A stretch of DNA of 64,000 bases. Origin: Aliiroseovarius halocynthiae (GTDB taxonomy: Bacteria; Pseudomonadota; Alphaproteobacteria; Rhodobacterales; Rhodobacteraceae). A program made the translations under genes and the position numbers. This document shows positions 1 through 8,723 of this stretch, in pieces. Each line of letters begins with the position of its first letter. Positions within the stretch are counted from its first letter, which is position 1. The stretch is from the NCBI RefSeq assembly GCF_007004645.1, contig NZ_ML660019.1:265295-329294 (forward strand), given 5' to 3'. The notes beneath the pieces are model-generated. The model made no database searches and was not told the origin of the DNA. It saw nothing but the letters and a program-made list of their open reading frames with translations.

Positions 1-235
1 TTTGCGCAGAGGGGCAACGCCCCTTCAAGCTTGCGAAGTGAGCTGCCAAAAGATGTCCGAAACCGGGGGTTGAACGGCGCTAACAATTCGGCTAGCGTCG
101 CGTCAAGAACATCAAAGGGAAATGCCGATGCGAAATTTCAGGACTCCATACCGCGACTAAAGACGCCGGTCCTGAAGGGCTGCCGCCAGCCCCGCTTCTC
201 TCATTTCAATTCCCTTTTGCGCACGAGGCGCCACT
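1..235. other. Upstream gap with a short GC hairpin
   Basis: No convincing gene is seen here. A small hairpin (AGGGGC at 10-15 pairing with GCCCCT at 19-24) could be the tail of a terminator belonging to a gene left of the window. One frame stays open across the gap, but its translation has no recognisable features and runs into the ABC transporter start. A GAGG at about 226-229 can serve as ribosome binding site for the gene at 236. Confidence 0.4.
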
Positions 236-2065
236 ATGTTCCGTTTCTTTGAAAACCTGATCGACCCGTTTCGCTCGTCCCCTAACGCAACCCCACCTGC
301 CAAGCTGTGGCCCTATCTGAAATCCCACTATGCGGGCTTCGGCAAGTTGATGGCATTCATGGCGCTCTCTGGCGTCATTGTTGCTCTGATCGAAACCGGC
401 CTGATCTTTTATACAGGGCGGGTTGTCGATCTGATGACCGAGGCAACACCCCAGACCTTTTGGGCCACAAATGGCACCGAATTGCTGCTGGCCGCGCTGT
501 TTATCCTGTTCCTCAGACCCGTTGCCATTCTGGTAAACCATCTGTTTCTTGAACAGACTCTGGCGGGCAATATGCAAGAGCAAGTCCGCTGGCGGGCGCA
601 TCGGCATATGCTGGGGCAGTCGCTGGGTTTCTTCCAGAATGATTTTGCGGGCCGGTTGTCGAACCGCGTCATGCAGCTTGGGCCTGCGGTGGAAGACAGC
701 ACCTATATGTTCTTCGAAGGCATCTTCTATGCCACCACCTATGTGCTGAGCGCGATGGTGATCTTGGGGCAGGTGGATCCTTGGTTGTCGTTGCCGCTTG
801 CGATCTGGCTGGTGCTTTATGTGCTTTATGTGCGCTACATCGCCAAACGCGTTGGTGTTGCGTCCGAGAAATGGTCCGACGCGCGGTCTTTGGTGACCGG
901 ACGGATCGTGGATGCCTATGCCAATATCGAAAGCGTTAAGCTGTTCTCGCAGGGCGAGGGTGAAGAGCGTTACGCGTTGTCGTCTTTGCGCCGGCTGCGC
1001 CTGCGGTTCCAGCGCTTCCTGCGCCTGATGACCGAGATGAGCTTTGGTCTGAACCTGCTGAATGGTTTCCTGATCGTAGGCGTTCTTGGCACGGCAGTCT
1101 GGCTGTGGTCGCAGGGCGTCGTGTCAGTGGGCGAGGTTGCTGCCGCATCTGCCCTGGTTATTCGTCTGAACGGCATGTCCGGTTGGATCATGTGGGTCAC
1201 CATCCGCTTGTTCGAGCATATGGGCGTGATCCGCGAGGGCCTGCGCTCGATCGCAGTCGAGCACGAGCTGACGGACGCGCCGGGCGCACCTGCTTTGGCG
1301 TTGAGCGACGGGAAGATCAGCTTTGAGGGACTGACGCACCACTATGGTAAGGGCGTTGGCGGTCTGGACAATGTGTCTTTGACTGTGCGTCCGGGCGAGA
1401 AAGTTGGGCTGGTCGGTCGGTCTGGCGCGGGCAAGTCCAGCCTTGTGAACCTGCTGATGCGTTTCCGTGATCCCGAAGGGGGCCGGATCCTGATTGATGA
1501 TCAGGATATTCGACAGGTGACGCAGGACAGCCTGCGCGCGCAGATCGGGATGGTGACACAGGACAGCAGCCTGTTGCACCGTTCGGTGCGCGCCAATATC
1601 CTGTATGGCCGTCCAGATGCCAGTGAGGACCTGATGGTCTCGGCCGCGCGTCAGGCGGAAGCGCATGAGTTCATCCAGACGCTGGAGGATCCACAAGGGC
1701 GCACGGGCTTTAACGCACATGTCGGTGAGCGTGGTGTCAAACTGTCCGGTGGTCAGCGCCAACGGATCGCCATTGCCCGCGTCATGCTGAAAAACGCACC
1801 CATTTTGGTGCTGGACGAGGCGACCTCGGCGCTGGACAGCGAAGTCGAGGCTGCAATCCAGAAAACCCTTTATGGAATGATGGAAGGCAAGACTGTGATC
1901 GCCATCGCACACCGCCTGTCCACCATCGCCCAGATGGACCGGATTGTGGTGTTGGATCAAGGCCGGGTGATCGAGGATGGCAGCCACGACGAACTGCTGG
2001 CCGCCAAGGGCACCTATGCCGGCCTATGGGATCGCCAGTCGGGCGGTTTTCTGGCCGACGAGTAA
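236..2065 (+). CDS. ABC exporter, fused permease and ATPase
   Basis: This 609-residue protein has the half-size exporter layout. A membrane domain with about six helices fills roughly residues 30-330 and an ATPase domain follows. Walker A GRSGAGKS is near residue 394, the signature LSGGQ near 503, Walker B ILVLDEAT near 522 and the H-loop AHRLST downstream, so the ATPase should be active. Such proteins dimerise in the inner membrane and export lipids, peptides or drugs. MsbA-like and multidrug-type members cannot be told apart by eye, so no symbol is given. It is transcribed alone, with a GC hairpin just after the stop. Confidence 0.9.
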   Translation: MFRFFENLIDPFRSSPNATPPAKLWPYLKSHYAGFGKLMAFMALSGVIVALIETGLIFYTGRVVDLMTEATPQTFWATNGTELLLAALFILFLRPVAILVNHLFLEQTLAGNMQEQVRWRAHRHMLGQSLGFFQNDFAGRLSNRVMQLGPAVEDSTYMFFEGIFYATTYVLSAMVILGQVDPWLSLPLAIWLVLYVLYVRYIAKRVGVASEKWSDARSLVTGRIVDAYANIESVKLFSQGEGEERYALSSLRRLRLRFQRFLRLMTEMSFGLNLLNGFLIVGVLGTAVWLWSQGVVSVGEVAAASALVIRLNGMSGWIMWVTIRLFEHMGVIREGLRSIAVEHELTDAPGAPALALSDGKISFEGLTHHYGKGVGGLDNVSLTVRPGEKVGLVGRSGAGKSSLVNLLMRFRDPEGGRILIDDQDIRQVTQDSLRAQIGMVTQDSSLLHRSVRANILYGRPDASEDLMVSAARQAEAHEFIQTLEDPQGRTGFNAHVGERGVKLSGGQRQRIAIARVMLKNAPILVLDEATSALDSEVEAAIQKTLYGMMEGKTVIAIAHRLSTIAQMDRIVVLDQGRVIEDGSHDELLAAKGTYAGLWDRQSGGFLADE

Positions 2066-2074
2066 ACAATTGCG

Positions 2075-2099
2075 GCGGGGCAGAATTTTCCTGCCCCGC
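2075..2099 (+). terminator. GC hairpin after ABC exporter
   Basis: A 9-bp stem (GCGGGGCAG with CTGCCCCGC) and a 7-base AT-rich loop lie 10 bases past the exporter stop. No T-tract follows, so termination efficiency is uncertain. Confidence 0.45.
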
Positions 2100-2114
2100 T
2101 GCCCCGCGACTCAC

Positions 2115-2143
2115 TTGACGTCCCCCAAGAAGGCGTCTATTCA
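2115..2143 (+). promoter_or_regulatory. Probable sigma-70 promoter of rpmB
   Basis: TTGACG (2115-2120) and TATTCA (2138-2143) are separated by exactly 17 bases. The implied leader is about 115 bases before the rpmB start, with an AAGGA ribosome binding site just upstream of the ATG. Confidence 0.6.
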
Positions 2144-2266
2144 CCGCGGACGGAATTCGGGGCGCTGCCGTGGCAGTGCCCGTTTGTATTGACCGGCTGG
2201 ACGTGAGCGGCGCGAGGGCGCGCTGAAATCTCACCAATCTGGCCCGAGAGAGCAAGGATAAGAGCC

Positions 2267-2554
2267 ATGTCGCGTGTTTGCGAACTGACCGGAAAAGGCC
2301 CGATGACTGGCAACAATGTCAGCCACGCCAAAAACAGAACCCGCCGCCGGTTTCTGCCGAACCTGAACGACGTGACGCTTCAGTCGGAAGCACTGGGTCG
2401 CGCCTTCAAACTGCGCATCTCGGCTGCTGCCCTGCGTTCGGTTGACCACCGCGGTGGTCTGGACGCGTTCCTGGCAAAAGCCAAGAACGACGAACTGTCG
2501 GCCAACGCGCTGAAGATCAAGAAAGAAGTTGCGAAAGCTCAGGCAGCCGCCTAA
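2267..2554 (+). CDS. rpmB: 50S ribosomal protein L28
   Basis: This 95-residue basic protein starts with the L28 pattern of a CELTGK-like segment, then [15 protein letters not shown], and a lysine-rich C-terminus. L28 is a structural protein of the large subunit. The length matches alphaproteobacterial L28, which is longer than the enterobacterial form. It has its own probable promoter and is followed by an intrinsic terminator, so it is probably monocistronic. An AAGGA motif precedes the ATG. Confidence 0.97.
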   Translation: MSRVCELTGKGPMTGNNVSHAKNRTRRRFLPNLNDVTLQSEALGRAFKLRISAAALRSVDHRGGLDAFLAKAKNDELSANALKIKKEVAKAQAAA

Positions 2555-2587
2555 GCCCTGCGCTTTTCTGGATCGACCAGATTTTGA

Positions 2588-2618
2588 ACCGCCCCGGCCC
2601 TTGGCTGTGGGCGGTTTT
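2588..2618 (+). terminator. Intrinsic terminator of rpmB
   Basis: The arms ACCGCCC (2588-2594) and GGGCGGT (2609-2615) form a 7-bp stem ending in a run of four T. It lies 34 bases after the rpmB stop. Confidence 0.75.
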
Positions 2619-2684
2619 CGCGTAACTCTCGCCTGTTACATTTTGTCACTTGTCGCCCCACAGAAAGAGGCATAGCAAGGTCGC

Positions 2685-3032
2685 ATGATCCGTGCTGTGT
2701 TTGTACATGTTGTGGCCTTTGCGCTGACCATCACCAGCTTTGCGCTGGCGGATGCCCGTGGTGAAAACCCGGATCTGAACGGTGCGTTTGATATGGTGCT
2801 GTGCACCGGCACTGGTATGACGACTATTACACTCGGCCCGGATGGAGAGCCCATCGAATCGGTGCACCTCTGCCCTGATGGAACTTCCATCTTCGCAGCC
2901 TCGTTCGCTCTTCCGTCCCTGAATAAGCCCGAAATACGGGTGATCGCGCGCATCGTCCCTTCGCGCGCTGTTGCTTTGGCGGGTCGGGTTGAATTGTCCC
3001 CGTCTGCCCGAGGTCCCCCGGCGCTGGTCTGA
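2685..3032 (+). CDS. Small secreted protein, DUF2946-like
   Basis: This 115-residue protein has a hydrophobic N-terminus ending near an ALADA segment that reads as a signal peptide, so it is probably exported. Two cysteines lie near residues 40 and 63, in the contexts VLCTGTG and HLCPDG. I recall this spacing from small DUF2946-type proteins near copper genes, but that link is from memory and weak. It lies 42 bases ahead of the PCu(A)C copper chaperone on the same strand, so a shared transcript and a periplasmic metal role are plausible. No biochemical function is claimed. Confidence 0.65.
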   Translation: MIRAVFVHVVAFALTITSFALADARGENPDLNGAFDMVLCTGTGMTTITLGPDGEPIESVHLCPDGTSIFAASFALPSLNKPEIRVIARIVPSRAVALAGRVELSPSARGPPALV

Positions 3033-3074
3033 TCCCTTCCCTCAAGACCAACTCAAAGACCTAAGGAAAAGACT

Positions 3075-3587
3075 ATGTTCCGTATGAAGACCGTTTTGGC
3101 TGCCGGTGCAGCTGCCCTTCTTGCTATGCCTGCTTTTGCGGGCGACATCATGATCAAAGATTCTTATGCGCGTGCCTCGGGTATGAATGCCAAAGCTGGC
3201 GCTGCCTTCTTCCAGATCATGAACCATGGTGCCGAAGATGATCGCCTGATCGCTGCGAAATCTGATGCTGCCAAACGTGTGGAGCTGCACACCCACAAAG
3301 AAACCGCCGACGGCGTGATGAAAATGATGGAAGTCGAAGAGGGCTTCCCCGTGGCTGCCGGTGGCATGCATGCGCTGAAGCGCGGCGGCGATCATGTGAT
3401 GTTCATGGGGCTGAACGCGCCCTTTGTGGATGGTGAAACCCTGACAGTCACGCTGGTATTTGAGAAAGCCGGCGAAATGACCGTAGAGATCCCAGTCGAC
3501 CTGAACCGCAAACCTGCGATGGGTGGGCACGGACATGGTCACGGCGAAGGCCATGGTGACATGAATAAAGACGACACGTCCAACTAA
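3075..3587 (+). CDS. Periplasmic copper chaperone PCu(A)C
   Basis: This 170-residue protein has a signal peptide (cleavage near AMPAFA-GD) and a DUF461/PCu(A)C domain. The copper-binding pattern is visible: a histidine in VELHTH, methionines in VMKMMEV, then MHALK and HVMFMG. The family binds Cu(I) in the periplasm and delivers it to the CuA site of cytochrome c oxidase. The C-terminus has a histidine-rich tail (GGHGHGHGEGHGDM) that probably adds metal sites. AAGGAAAAG precedes the ATG. The small secreted protein upstream is its likely operon partner. Confidence 0.92.
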   Translation: MFRMKTVLAAGAAALLAMPAFAGDIMIKDSYARASGMNAKAGAAFFQIMNHGAEDDRLIAAKSDAAKRVELHTHKETADGVMKMMEVEEGFPVAAGGMHALKRGGDHVMFMGLNAPFVDGETLTVTLVFEKAGEMTVEIPVDLNRKPAMGGHGHGHGEGHGDMNKDDTSN

Positions 3588-3605
3588 GGGCTGTCCGTCG
3601 AAATT

Positions 3606-3646
3606 GGGGGTGCGGGGCGACATTGCGTCCCGAGCCCCGCACCCCC
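3606..3646 (+). terminator. Strong 13-bp GC hairpin
   Basis: GGGGGTGCGGGGC (3606-3618) pairs perfectly with GCCCCGCACCCCC (3634-3646) around a 15-base loop. It lies 18 bases after the PCu(A)C stop. No T-run follows, so it may act as an RNA 3'-end stabiliser or be a dispersed palindrome rather than a classic terminator. Confidence 0.5.
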
Positions 3647-3743
3647 ATTGAGGGGTTTCGCCAACCCCGAATGGCCGTAGCGTGTCGCTGCGGCCTTTTT
3701 TATGGAGCGCCTTAGCTCAGATTCGCCGCAATGGGCTTTAGAT

Positions 3744-3785
3744 CGCAGTTACCTCGGTCAAGTATTCTTGACCGAGGTAACTGCG
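3744..3785. repeat. Perfect 19-bp inverted repeat, 4-base loop
   Basis: Positions 3744-3762 and 3767-3785 are exact reverse complements, separated by TATT. The hairpin includes the last codons and the TGA of the minus-strand gene at 3758-4060. There is no T-tract on either side, and the perfect pairing is unlike the imperfect attC sites of integron cassettes. It may be a 3' hairpin, a protein binding site or the end of a mobile sequence. Confidence 0.85.
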
Positions 3786-4060
3786 CCGAGCGCCTCGAGT
3801 TCGCCAGCCTTGATGTGAATTATGCTGTAGGTATCACTGCCCTCAGGCAGCTCAAGCACCAACCACGGCAATTCTGGGATGTCACTTGGCTTTTCTACGT
3901 TGCCAGTGATGGACCAGTCTTCGACAAGGAAGGCGCGAACGGCCTCGGGGTCGTTCCCGAGGTTTTCAAGCCAAAGTTGGTAGCCGTGCGCGATACCTTC
4001 GGATAGCCTGCGGCGGCCTAGGCCAGAGAACAGGCGAGAAACCTTAGTGAGTAATTCCAT
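3758..4060 (-). CDS. Hypothetical protein, 100 residues
   Basis: I do not recognise this protein. It is about 100 residues long, with a basic N-terminal helix-like part followed by an acidic body that contains DPEAVRAFLVEDW and LPWLVLELPEGSD. There is no signal peptide or membrane segment. The composition looks like a real soluble protein. It lies in a lower-GC stretch between the copper chaperone and the DMT transporter. Its 3' end is built into a perfect hairpin. No clear Shine-Dalgarno motif precedes the ATG, so the start is uncertain. Confidence 0.55.
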   Translation of the reverse strand: MELLTKVSRLFSGLGRRRLSEGIAHGYQLWLENLGNDPEAVRAFLVEDWSITGNVEKPSDIPELPWLVLELPEGSDTYSIIHIKAGELEALGAVTSVKNT

Positions 4061-4574
4061 AACGTGTGTTCCAATTCTAAAGTTGTGAGGCCGCGGCCTG
4101 TGAACGCGTATACCCCATCAGGTAACCTTGCCCTGAGCATTTCGGAACTTGAATTCCTGAAGGAACATAGAGCGCGTGAAGTCCTGTCGGTTGCTGAATT
4201 ATCTACCGAACACCAGTTCATAGCCTCAATCACCCAAGCTGGGCAATCTCGGCCTCAGAACCAGAATGAGACTTCAAGTTTGCGTGCCACATCAGCTGCT
4301 CCAGAAATCGTGGCGCAGCCCGAAATTTCGGCATCTGAGGTTTCGCGTGAGGTGACCGAGCTACACTAGGTAGAGATGAGCGCAATTGGTTGGTCTGCAG
4401 GATATACAGAGAATGCGTTTGAAAAGATTGGAAGCATAGAAGCTGAGCGGGTGTACGGTGAGTGACCACAAGAGCTAACTAATCGTTCCCCGAGCTTAGC
4501 AGGCTACACCAACTTGTGTGATGTGATTCGCGGCAAAGCCCGCTAATGGGAGAAAAAACAACTGCGGACCGATC
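4061..4574. other. Lower-GC gap with possible gene remnants
   Basis: This 514-base stretch has no firm gene. A GTG-start plus-strand frame (4064-4369, 101 codons) lacks a ribosome binding site and any family resemblance. A further 29-codon frame starts with ATG at 4376 and ends at 4465. Base composition is more AT-rich than the flanks, and the stretch begins right behind the unknown minus-strand gene. Decayed accessory DNA is the simplest reading. Confidence 0.45.
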
Positions 4575-5411
4575 TTGCGCCTCTTTCTTCTTACCTTTCT
4601 CACCATGGCCGCCTTTGCGGCGAACTCTCTTTTGAATCGGGCAGGGTTGGCGGAGGGCGCCATTGGGCCGGCCGGATTTGCGTTGATCCGCGTGATTTCG
4701 GGAGCGGTGATGTTGTGGGTGTTGTTGGCGTCTGGCCGGAAGAAACTGCCCCAGCGGGCCAAACCCGATTGGATCTCGGCTGGGGCGTTGGCCACTTATC
4801 TTCTGGGTTTTTCCTTCGCCTATGTCGCGCTTGATGCAGGGCTGGGGGCTCTGGTGCTGTTTGCCATCGTGCAGGTCACGATGTTCGCGGGTGCGCTTCG
4901 GATTGGAAACCCGATTCCCGCTCTGCGTTGGGGCGGCATGATCGCATCCATGTTGGGGCTAGCCTATCTGGTCTGGCCGTCCGACGATGTGCAGCTCCCT
5001 TTTCTTCCTCTGGTGCTTATGGCGGTCTCGGCGATTGGATGGGGCACCTATTCTTTAATCGGGCGACGGTCAGCAGAACCGCTTCAAGCGACTGCGTGGA
5101 ATTTTATCTATGCCACACCTATCGTCGCGATCGTCACGCTTCCACTTGCCTGGGAAGAGGTATTGTCAACTTCGGGTGCCCTTCTGGCCGTCACATCGGG
5201 TGCAATCACGTCCGGACTTGGCTACGCGCTTTGGTATCGTGTCTTGCCGCAACTGACCGCAAGCGCTGGCGCCTTGGTGCAACTTTCGGTACCAGTAATT
5301 GCGTTGGGTGCAGGAGCGCTTTTTCTGGGTGAAGTTGTCGACCCACGCGAGATTACCGCCTCAGCCCTTGTACTTGGTGGCATCGCCTTCGGACTGATCG
5401 TGCGCAAATAG
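4575..5411 (+). CDS. DMT-superfamily (EamA) transporter
   Basis: This 278-residue protein is almost entirely hydrophobic, with about ten membrane helices in two repeated five-helix halves, which is the EamA architecture. The N-terminal segment with the NSLLNRAGL motif and the last helix, ending in a short charged tail, fit the family. Members export or import small metabolites across the inner membrane, and the substrate cannot be predicted from sequence. The first codon of the listed frame is TTG or a nearby alternative, so the start is not firm. It separates rplO from whatever ribosomal genes normally lie upstream. Confidence 0.85.
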   Translation: MRLFLLTFLTMAAFAANSLLNRAGLAEGAIGPAGFALIRVISGAVMLWVLLASGRKKLPQRAKPDWISAGALATYLLGFSFAYVALDAGLGALVLFAIVQVTMFAGALRIGNPIPALRWGGMIASMLGLAYLVWPSDDVQLPFLPLVLMAVSAIGWGTYSLIGRRSAEPLQATAWNFIYATPIVAIVTLPLAWEEVLSTSGALLAVTSGAITSGLGYALWYRVLPQLTASAGALVQLSVPVIALGAGALFLGEVVDPREITASALVLGGIAFGLIVRK

Positions 5412-5421
5412 TGGCGAAGAC

Positions 5422-5450
5422 TTGCGTCACTAAGAAGGCTCGTCTATATG
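5422..5450 (+). promoter_or_regulatory. Probable sigma-70 promoter of rplO
   Basis: TTGCGT (5422-5427) and TATATG (5445-5450) have 17-base spacing and lie just past the transporter stop. This gives rplO an independent promoter and a leader of roughly 90 bases. Confidence 0.55.
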
Positions 5451-5545
5451 CCCCCGGTGGCTTTACGTCACAGAATCAAAACCGAGAAAAGCCGTGTTTG
5501 GCCCCGTATCGCTTCTGGGGTCAGTTCCGGCAAAGGAGAAGCGAT

Positions 5546-6016
5546 ATGAAATTGCATGAACTGCGCGACAATCCTGGCGCAACAAAACCCCGCAAACGTG
5601 TTGGTCGTGGTCCCGGTTCGGGCACTGGTAAGACCGGTGGCCGTGGTATCAAAGGTCAAAAGTCGCGTTCGGGTGTAGCCATCAATGGCTACGAAGGCGG
5701 CCAAATGCCCCTCTACCAGCGTCTTCCCAAGCGTGGCTTCAACAAGCCGAACCGCAAGAAGTTCGCTGTGATCAATCTGGGCCTGATCCAGAAATTCATC
5801 GACGAAAAGAAAATCGACGCCAAAGACATCAACGAAGACACTCTGGTGGCTTCGGGTCTGGTCCGTCGCAAGCTGGACGGTGTGCGTGTTCTGGCCAAAG
5901 GTGAACTGACCACCAAAGCCAACATCACCGTGACCGGTGCGTCGAAATCGGCCGTTGAGGCTGTCGAGAAAGTTGGCGGCAAATTGACCGTGGCGGCGAA
6001 GGCTGCGGCTGAATAA
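5546..6016 (+). CDS. rplO: 50S ribosomal protein L15
   Basis: This 156-residue protein has the L15 N-terminus [12 protein letters not shown], then the glycine- and arginine-rich [15 protein letters not shown] segment, followed by the conserved [14 protein letters not shown] region. L15 is a late-assembling large-subunit protein. An upstream in-frame extension exists, but ATG 5546 is preceded by AAAGGAG at proper spacing and matches the family N-terminus. In the usual spc operon order rplO follows rpmD, but here it follows a transporter. A strong intrinsic terminator follows, before secY. Confidence 0.97.
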   Translation: MKLHELRDNPGATKPRKRVGRGPGSGTGKTGGRGIKGQKSRSGVAINGYEGGQMPLYQRLPKRGFNKPNRKKFAVINLGLIQKFIDEKKIDAKDINEDTLVASGLVRRKLDGVRVLAKGELTTKANITVTGASKSAVEAVEKVGGKLTVAAKAAAE

Positions 6017-6067
6017 GGCCTTGTGAGGGGCGCGCCCGCCCCTTACATGTCTAATCACGTTTTCAAG

Positions 6068-6106
6068 CGCCGCCGGAGCCGGGAACGGTCCGGCGGCGTT
6101 TTTCTT
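6068..6106 (+). terminator. Intrinsic terminator/attenuator between rplO and secY
   Basis: The arms at 6068-6077 and 6089-6098 form a perfect 10-bp GC stem (CGCCGCCGGA), an 11-base loop separates them, and TTTTTCTT follows. It ends only about 17 bases before the secY ATG, so it can uncouple secY expression from rplO or act as an attenuator. Confidence 0.8.
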
Positions 6107-6122
6107 GATCCAAGGGGGCCTT

Positions 6123-7475
6123 ATGGCATCTGCAGCAGAACAAATGGCGTCGAACATGAGCTGGAGCGCCTTCGGCAAGGCGACCGAGCTTCGCCAGCGA
6201 ATCTTCTTCACGATCGGGCTTCTGATCATCTATCGTCTTGGCACGTTCATTCCCGTCCCGGGGATCGACGCAAACGCCTTGCGTGACTTCATGGACCAAG
6301 CGCAATCCGGCATCGCTGGCGTACTTGGTATGTTCACAGGTGGCGCGCTAAGCCGTATGGGTGTGTTTGCCCTTGGGATCATGCCCTACATTTCGGCCTC
6401 AATCATCATTCAGCTCATGTCCTCTATGTGGGAGCCGCTGAAACAGTTGAAAAACGAAGGCGAACAGGGCCGTAAGAAGATCAACCAATTTACCCGCTAT
6501 GGCACCGTTCTGCTGGCTACGGGGCAGGCCTTTGCGTTGGCGAACTCTCTGCAGGCTGGTGATCTTGTTACCAGCCCCGGCATGTTCTTCATTGCATCCT
6601 GTGTGATTACGCTGGTTGGCGGCACCATGTTCCTAATGTGGCTGGGTGAGCAGATCACCGCGCGCGGCATCGGCAACGGCATCTCGTTGATCATTTTCGT
6701 GGGCATCGTCGCCGAAATCCCTGCCGCGCTGGGTCAATTCCTGGCTTCGGGCCGTTCGGGTGCCATCAGCCCTGCGGTGATTATCGGTGTGATCGTCATG
6801 ATGGTCGCCGTGATTGCCTTCGTCGTGTTCATGGAACGCGCGCTGCGCAAGGTGCACATCCAGTACCCGCGCCGCCAAGTTGGCATGAAAGTGTATGACG
6901 GTGGCTCGTCCCATCTGCCGATCAAGGTGAACCCGGCTGGTGTTATCCCGGCGATCTTCGCCTCGGCGCTTCTGCTGCTGCCGACCACGATTTCGACCTT
7001 CTCGTCCGGCCAGTCCGGTCCTATCATGTCGACAATCTTGGCCTATTTTGGCCCAGGGCAACCGCTTTACCTGCTGTTTTTCTCGGCCATGATCATCTTC
7101 TTCACCTTCTTCTACACCAAGGAAGTTGCGTTCAAGACGGACGAGGTTGCCGACAATCTGAAGAACCAGAACGGTTTCGTGCCCGGCATCCGCCCCGGCA
7201 AGAAAACCGCCGAGTATCTGGACTATGTTGTCACCCGCCTGTTGACGCTTGGCTCGATTTATCTGGCCGCTGTCTGCTTGATGCCGGAAATCCTGCGCAG
7301 CCAGCTGGCGATCCCGTTCTACTTCGGCGGCACCTCGGTGCTGATCGTTGTGTCGGTGACCATGGATACGATCCAGCAAGTGCAGTCGCATCTTCTGGCC
7401 CACCAGTATGAGGGCCTGATCGAGAAGTCGCAACTGCGCGGTAAGAAACGCAAGAAGGGGCCTGCACGTCGATGA
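6123..7475 (+). CDS. secY: Protein translocase subunit SecY
   Basis: This 450-residue protein has ten membrane helices. It is the channel core of the SecYEG translocon in the inner membrane. Visible family marks include [13 protein letters not shown] near the N-terminus, the plug region around [27 protein letters not shown], and the basic cytoplasmic tail. ATG 6123 was chosen over an upstream TTG because that TTG lies in the terminator T-run and AAGGGGG precedes 6123. The 3' end overlaps adk by four bases (ATGA), which suggests translational coupling. Confidence 0.97.
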   Translation: MASAAEQMASNMSWSAFGKATELRQRIFFTIGLLIIYRLGTFIPVPGIDANALRDFMDQAQSGIAGVLGMFTGGALSRMGVFALGIMPYISASIIIQLMSSMWEPLKQLKNEGEQGRKKINQFTRYGTVLLATGQAFALANSLQAGDLVTSPGMFFIASCVITLVGGTMFLMWLGEQITARGIGNGISLIIFVGIVAEIPAALGQFLASGRSGAISPAVIIGVIVMMVAVIAFVVFMERALRKVHIQYPRRQVGMKVYDGGSSHLPIKVNPAGVIPAIFASALLLLPTTISTFSSGQSGPIMSTILAYFGPGQPLYLLFFSAMIIFFTFFYTKEVAFKTDEVADNLKNQNGFVPGIRPGKKTAEYLDYVVTRLLTLGSIYLAAVCLMPEILRSQLAIPFYFGGTSVLIVVSVTMDTIQQVQSHLLAHQYEGLIEKSQLRGKKRKKGPARR

Positions 7476-8050
7476 ACATTATTCTTCTTGGGCCGCCGGG
7501 TGCCGGCAAAGGAACGCAAGCCGCCAAGCTGGTGGAAGAACGCGGCATGATCCAGCTGTCGACCGGTGACATGCTGCGCGAGGCGAAAGCCTCGGGCACC
7601 GAGATGGGCAAGAAAGTTGCCGCCATCATGGACGCGGGCGAGCTTGTCACCGACGAGATCGTGATTGGTCTGATCGAAGAGAAGCTGGAAGGCGACACTG
7701 GCGGAGGCTTCATCTTTGACGGCTTCCCCCGCACGCTGCCTCAGGCCGACGCTTTGGGTACACTTCTTGAGAAGCACAATCAGACGCTGGACGCTGTGAT
7801 CGAAATGCGCGTGGATGACGAGGTTCTGGTTGGCCGCATCGTCGGCCGCGCCGAGGAGGCCCGCAAAGCAGGCCAGCCTGTGCGTGCCGACGACAACGAG
7901 GAAAGCCTGAAGATCCGTCTGATGGAATACTACAAAAAGACCTCGCCGTTGATTGGCTACTACTGGGCCAAGGGCGATCTGAAATCGGTCAACGGTCTGG
8001 GTACCATTAACGAAGTGCAGGGCGATATCGCCGAGGTGCTGGGCGCCTGA
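7472..8050 (+). CDS. adk: Adenylate kinase, short-LID form
   Basis: Adenylate kinase interconverts ATP plus AMP with two ADP in the cytoplasm. The P-loop [10 protein letters not shown] is at residues 7-16, followed by the AMP-binding STGDMLR and the FDGFPRT motif. At 192 residues it is the short variant. The LID between GRIVGRAEE and DDNEES is brief and lacks the cysteines of the zinc-containing long form. The start codon overlaps the secY stop. A strong terminator follows, so secY-adk forms one unit. Confidence 0.97.
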   Translation: MNIILLGPPGAGKGTQAAKLVEERGMIQLSTGDMLREAKASGTEMGKKVAAIMDAGELVTDEIVIGLIEEKLEGDTGGGFIFDGFPRTLPQADALGTLLEKHNQTLDAVIEMRVDDEVLVGRIVGRAEEARKAGQPVRADDNEESLKIRLMEYYKKTSPLIGYYWAKGDLKSVNGLGTINEVQGDIAEVLGA

Positions 8051-8075
8051 TCCAGACGCCATTTATGAATAGTTA

Positions 8076-8109
8076 AGCGCCGCGGCCCTGTCGCGGCGCT
8101 TTGATTTTT
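8076..8109 (+). terminator. Intrinsic terminator of adk
   Basis: AGCGCCGCG (8076-8084) pairs with CGCGGCGCT (8092-8100) around a 7-base loop. TTGATTTTTC follows. Confidence 0.85.
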
Positions 8110-8153
8110 CGGTGCCAAGTCGGGGTGTTCAAAAGGCTTGGTGCCATGATGGG

Positions 8154-8182
8154 TTGACGAACTGTTCAAACCCGAGTAACTC
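8154..8182 (+). promoter_or_regulatory. Probable promoter of rpsM-rpsK-rpoA unit
   Basis: TTGACG (8154-8159) and TAACTC (8177-8182) are 17 bases apart, downstream of the adk terminator and about 150 bases ahead of rpsM. The intervening leader is GC-rich, and I see no named riboswitch in it. It fits a restart of transcription after the terminator. Confidence 0.5.
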
Positions 8183-8339
8183 ACCCCATCCCTAACGGGA
8201 ATCGGTGTGTCTGCGGGGTCGCTCCCCAAGTCTCACCAGACCAAAGAATTCAGCGCGGCCCGCTTGGAATGATCCGGCGGGCTTACGTTGTGAAAAAAGG
8301 TTCCGGAGCTACGGAACCGCAACGAAAAGGAAAGACTAC

Positions 8340-8708
8340 GTGGCACGTATTGCTGGCGTAAACATCCCGACCCACAAACGGGTCCCGATCGCCCTGACAT
8401 ATATTACTGGTATCGGCCATACTTCGGCTGCTGCTATTTGCGAAGCTGTAAAAATCGACGTAACCCGTCGCGTGAACGAACTGTCGGACGCTGAAGTCCT
8501 GGCAATTCGCGAGCACATCGACGCGACCTACACCGTTGAAGGTGACCTGCGCCGTGAAGTGCAGATGAACATCAAGCGTCTGATGGACCTGGGCTGCTAC
8601 CGCGGTCTGCGTCACCGTCGCAACCTCCCGGTACGCGGTCAGCGTACATCCACCAACGCACGTACTCGCAAAGGTCCTGCAAAGGCCATTGCTGGTAAGA
8701 AGAAATAA
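8340..8708 (+). CDS. rpsM: 30S ribosomal protein S13
   Basis: This 122-residue protein begins [14 protein letters not shown] from a GTG codon, continues with LTYITGIG, and ends with the conserved [15 protein letters not shown] and TRKGPAK basic tail. S13 sits in the head of the small subunit and contacts P-site tRNA. GTG 8340 was chosen because AAAGGAAAG precedes it and the product begins exactly like S13. The longer in-frame extension has no family similarity. rpsK follows after 15 bases. Confidence 0.97.
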   Translation: MARIAGVNIPTHKRVPIALTYITGIGHTSAAAICEAVKIDVTRRVNELSDAEVLAIREHIDATYTVEGDLRREVQMNIKRLMDLGCYRGLRHRRNLPVRGQRTSTNARTRKGPAKAIAGKKK

Positions 8709-8723
8709 GGGAGGGTTTGACCA

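Noticed and set aside
31-252. Open frame upstream of the ABC exporter
   Set aside because: It lacks a ribosome binding site, has a low-complexity basic translation with no family likeness and overlaps the exporter start.
1124-1987. Long antisense frame (287 codons) in the ABC exporter gene
   Set aside because: It mirrors a GC-rich gene with conserved domains on the plus strand. The antisense frame has no domain and no start signal.
3744-3785. Integron attC site
   Set aside because: attC sites are imperfect with extra-helical bases and conserved core ends. This stem is perfect and lacks them, and no integrase is present.
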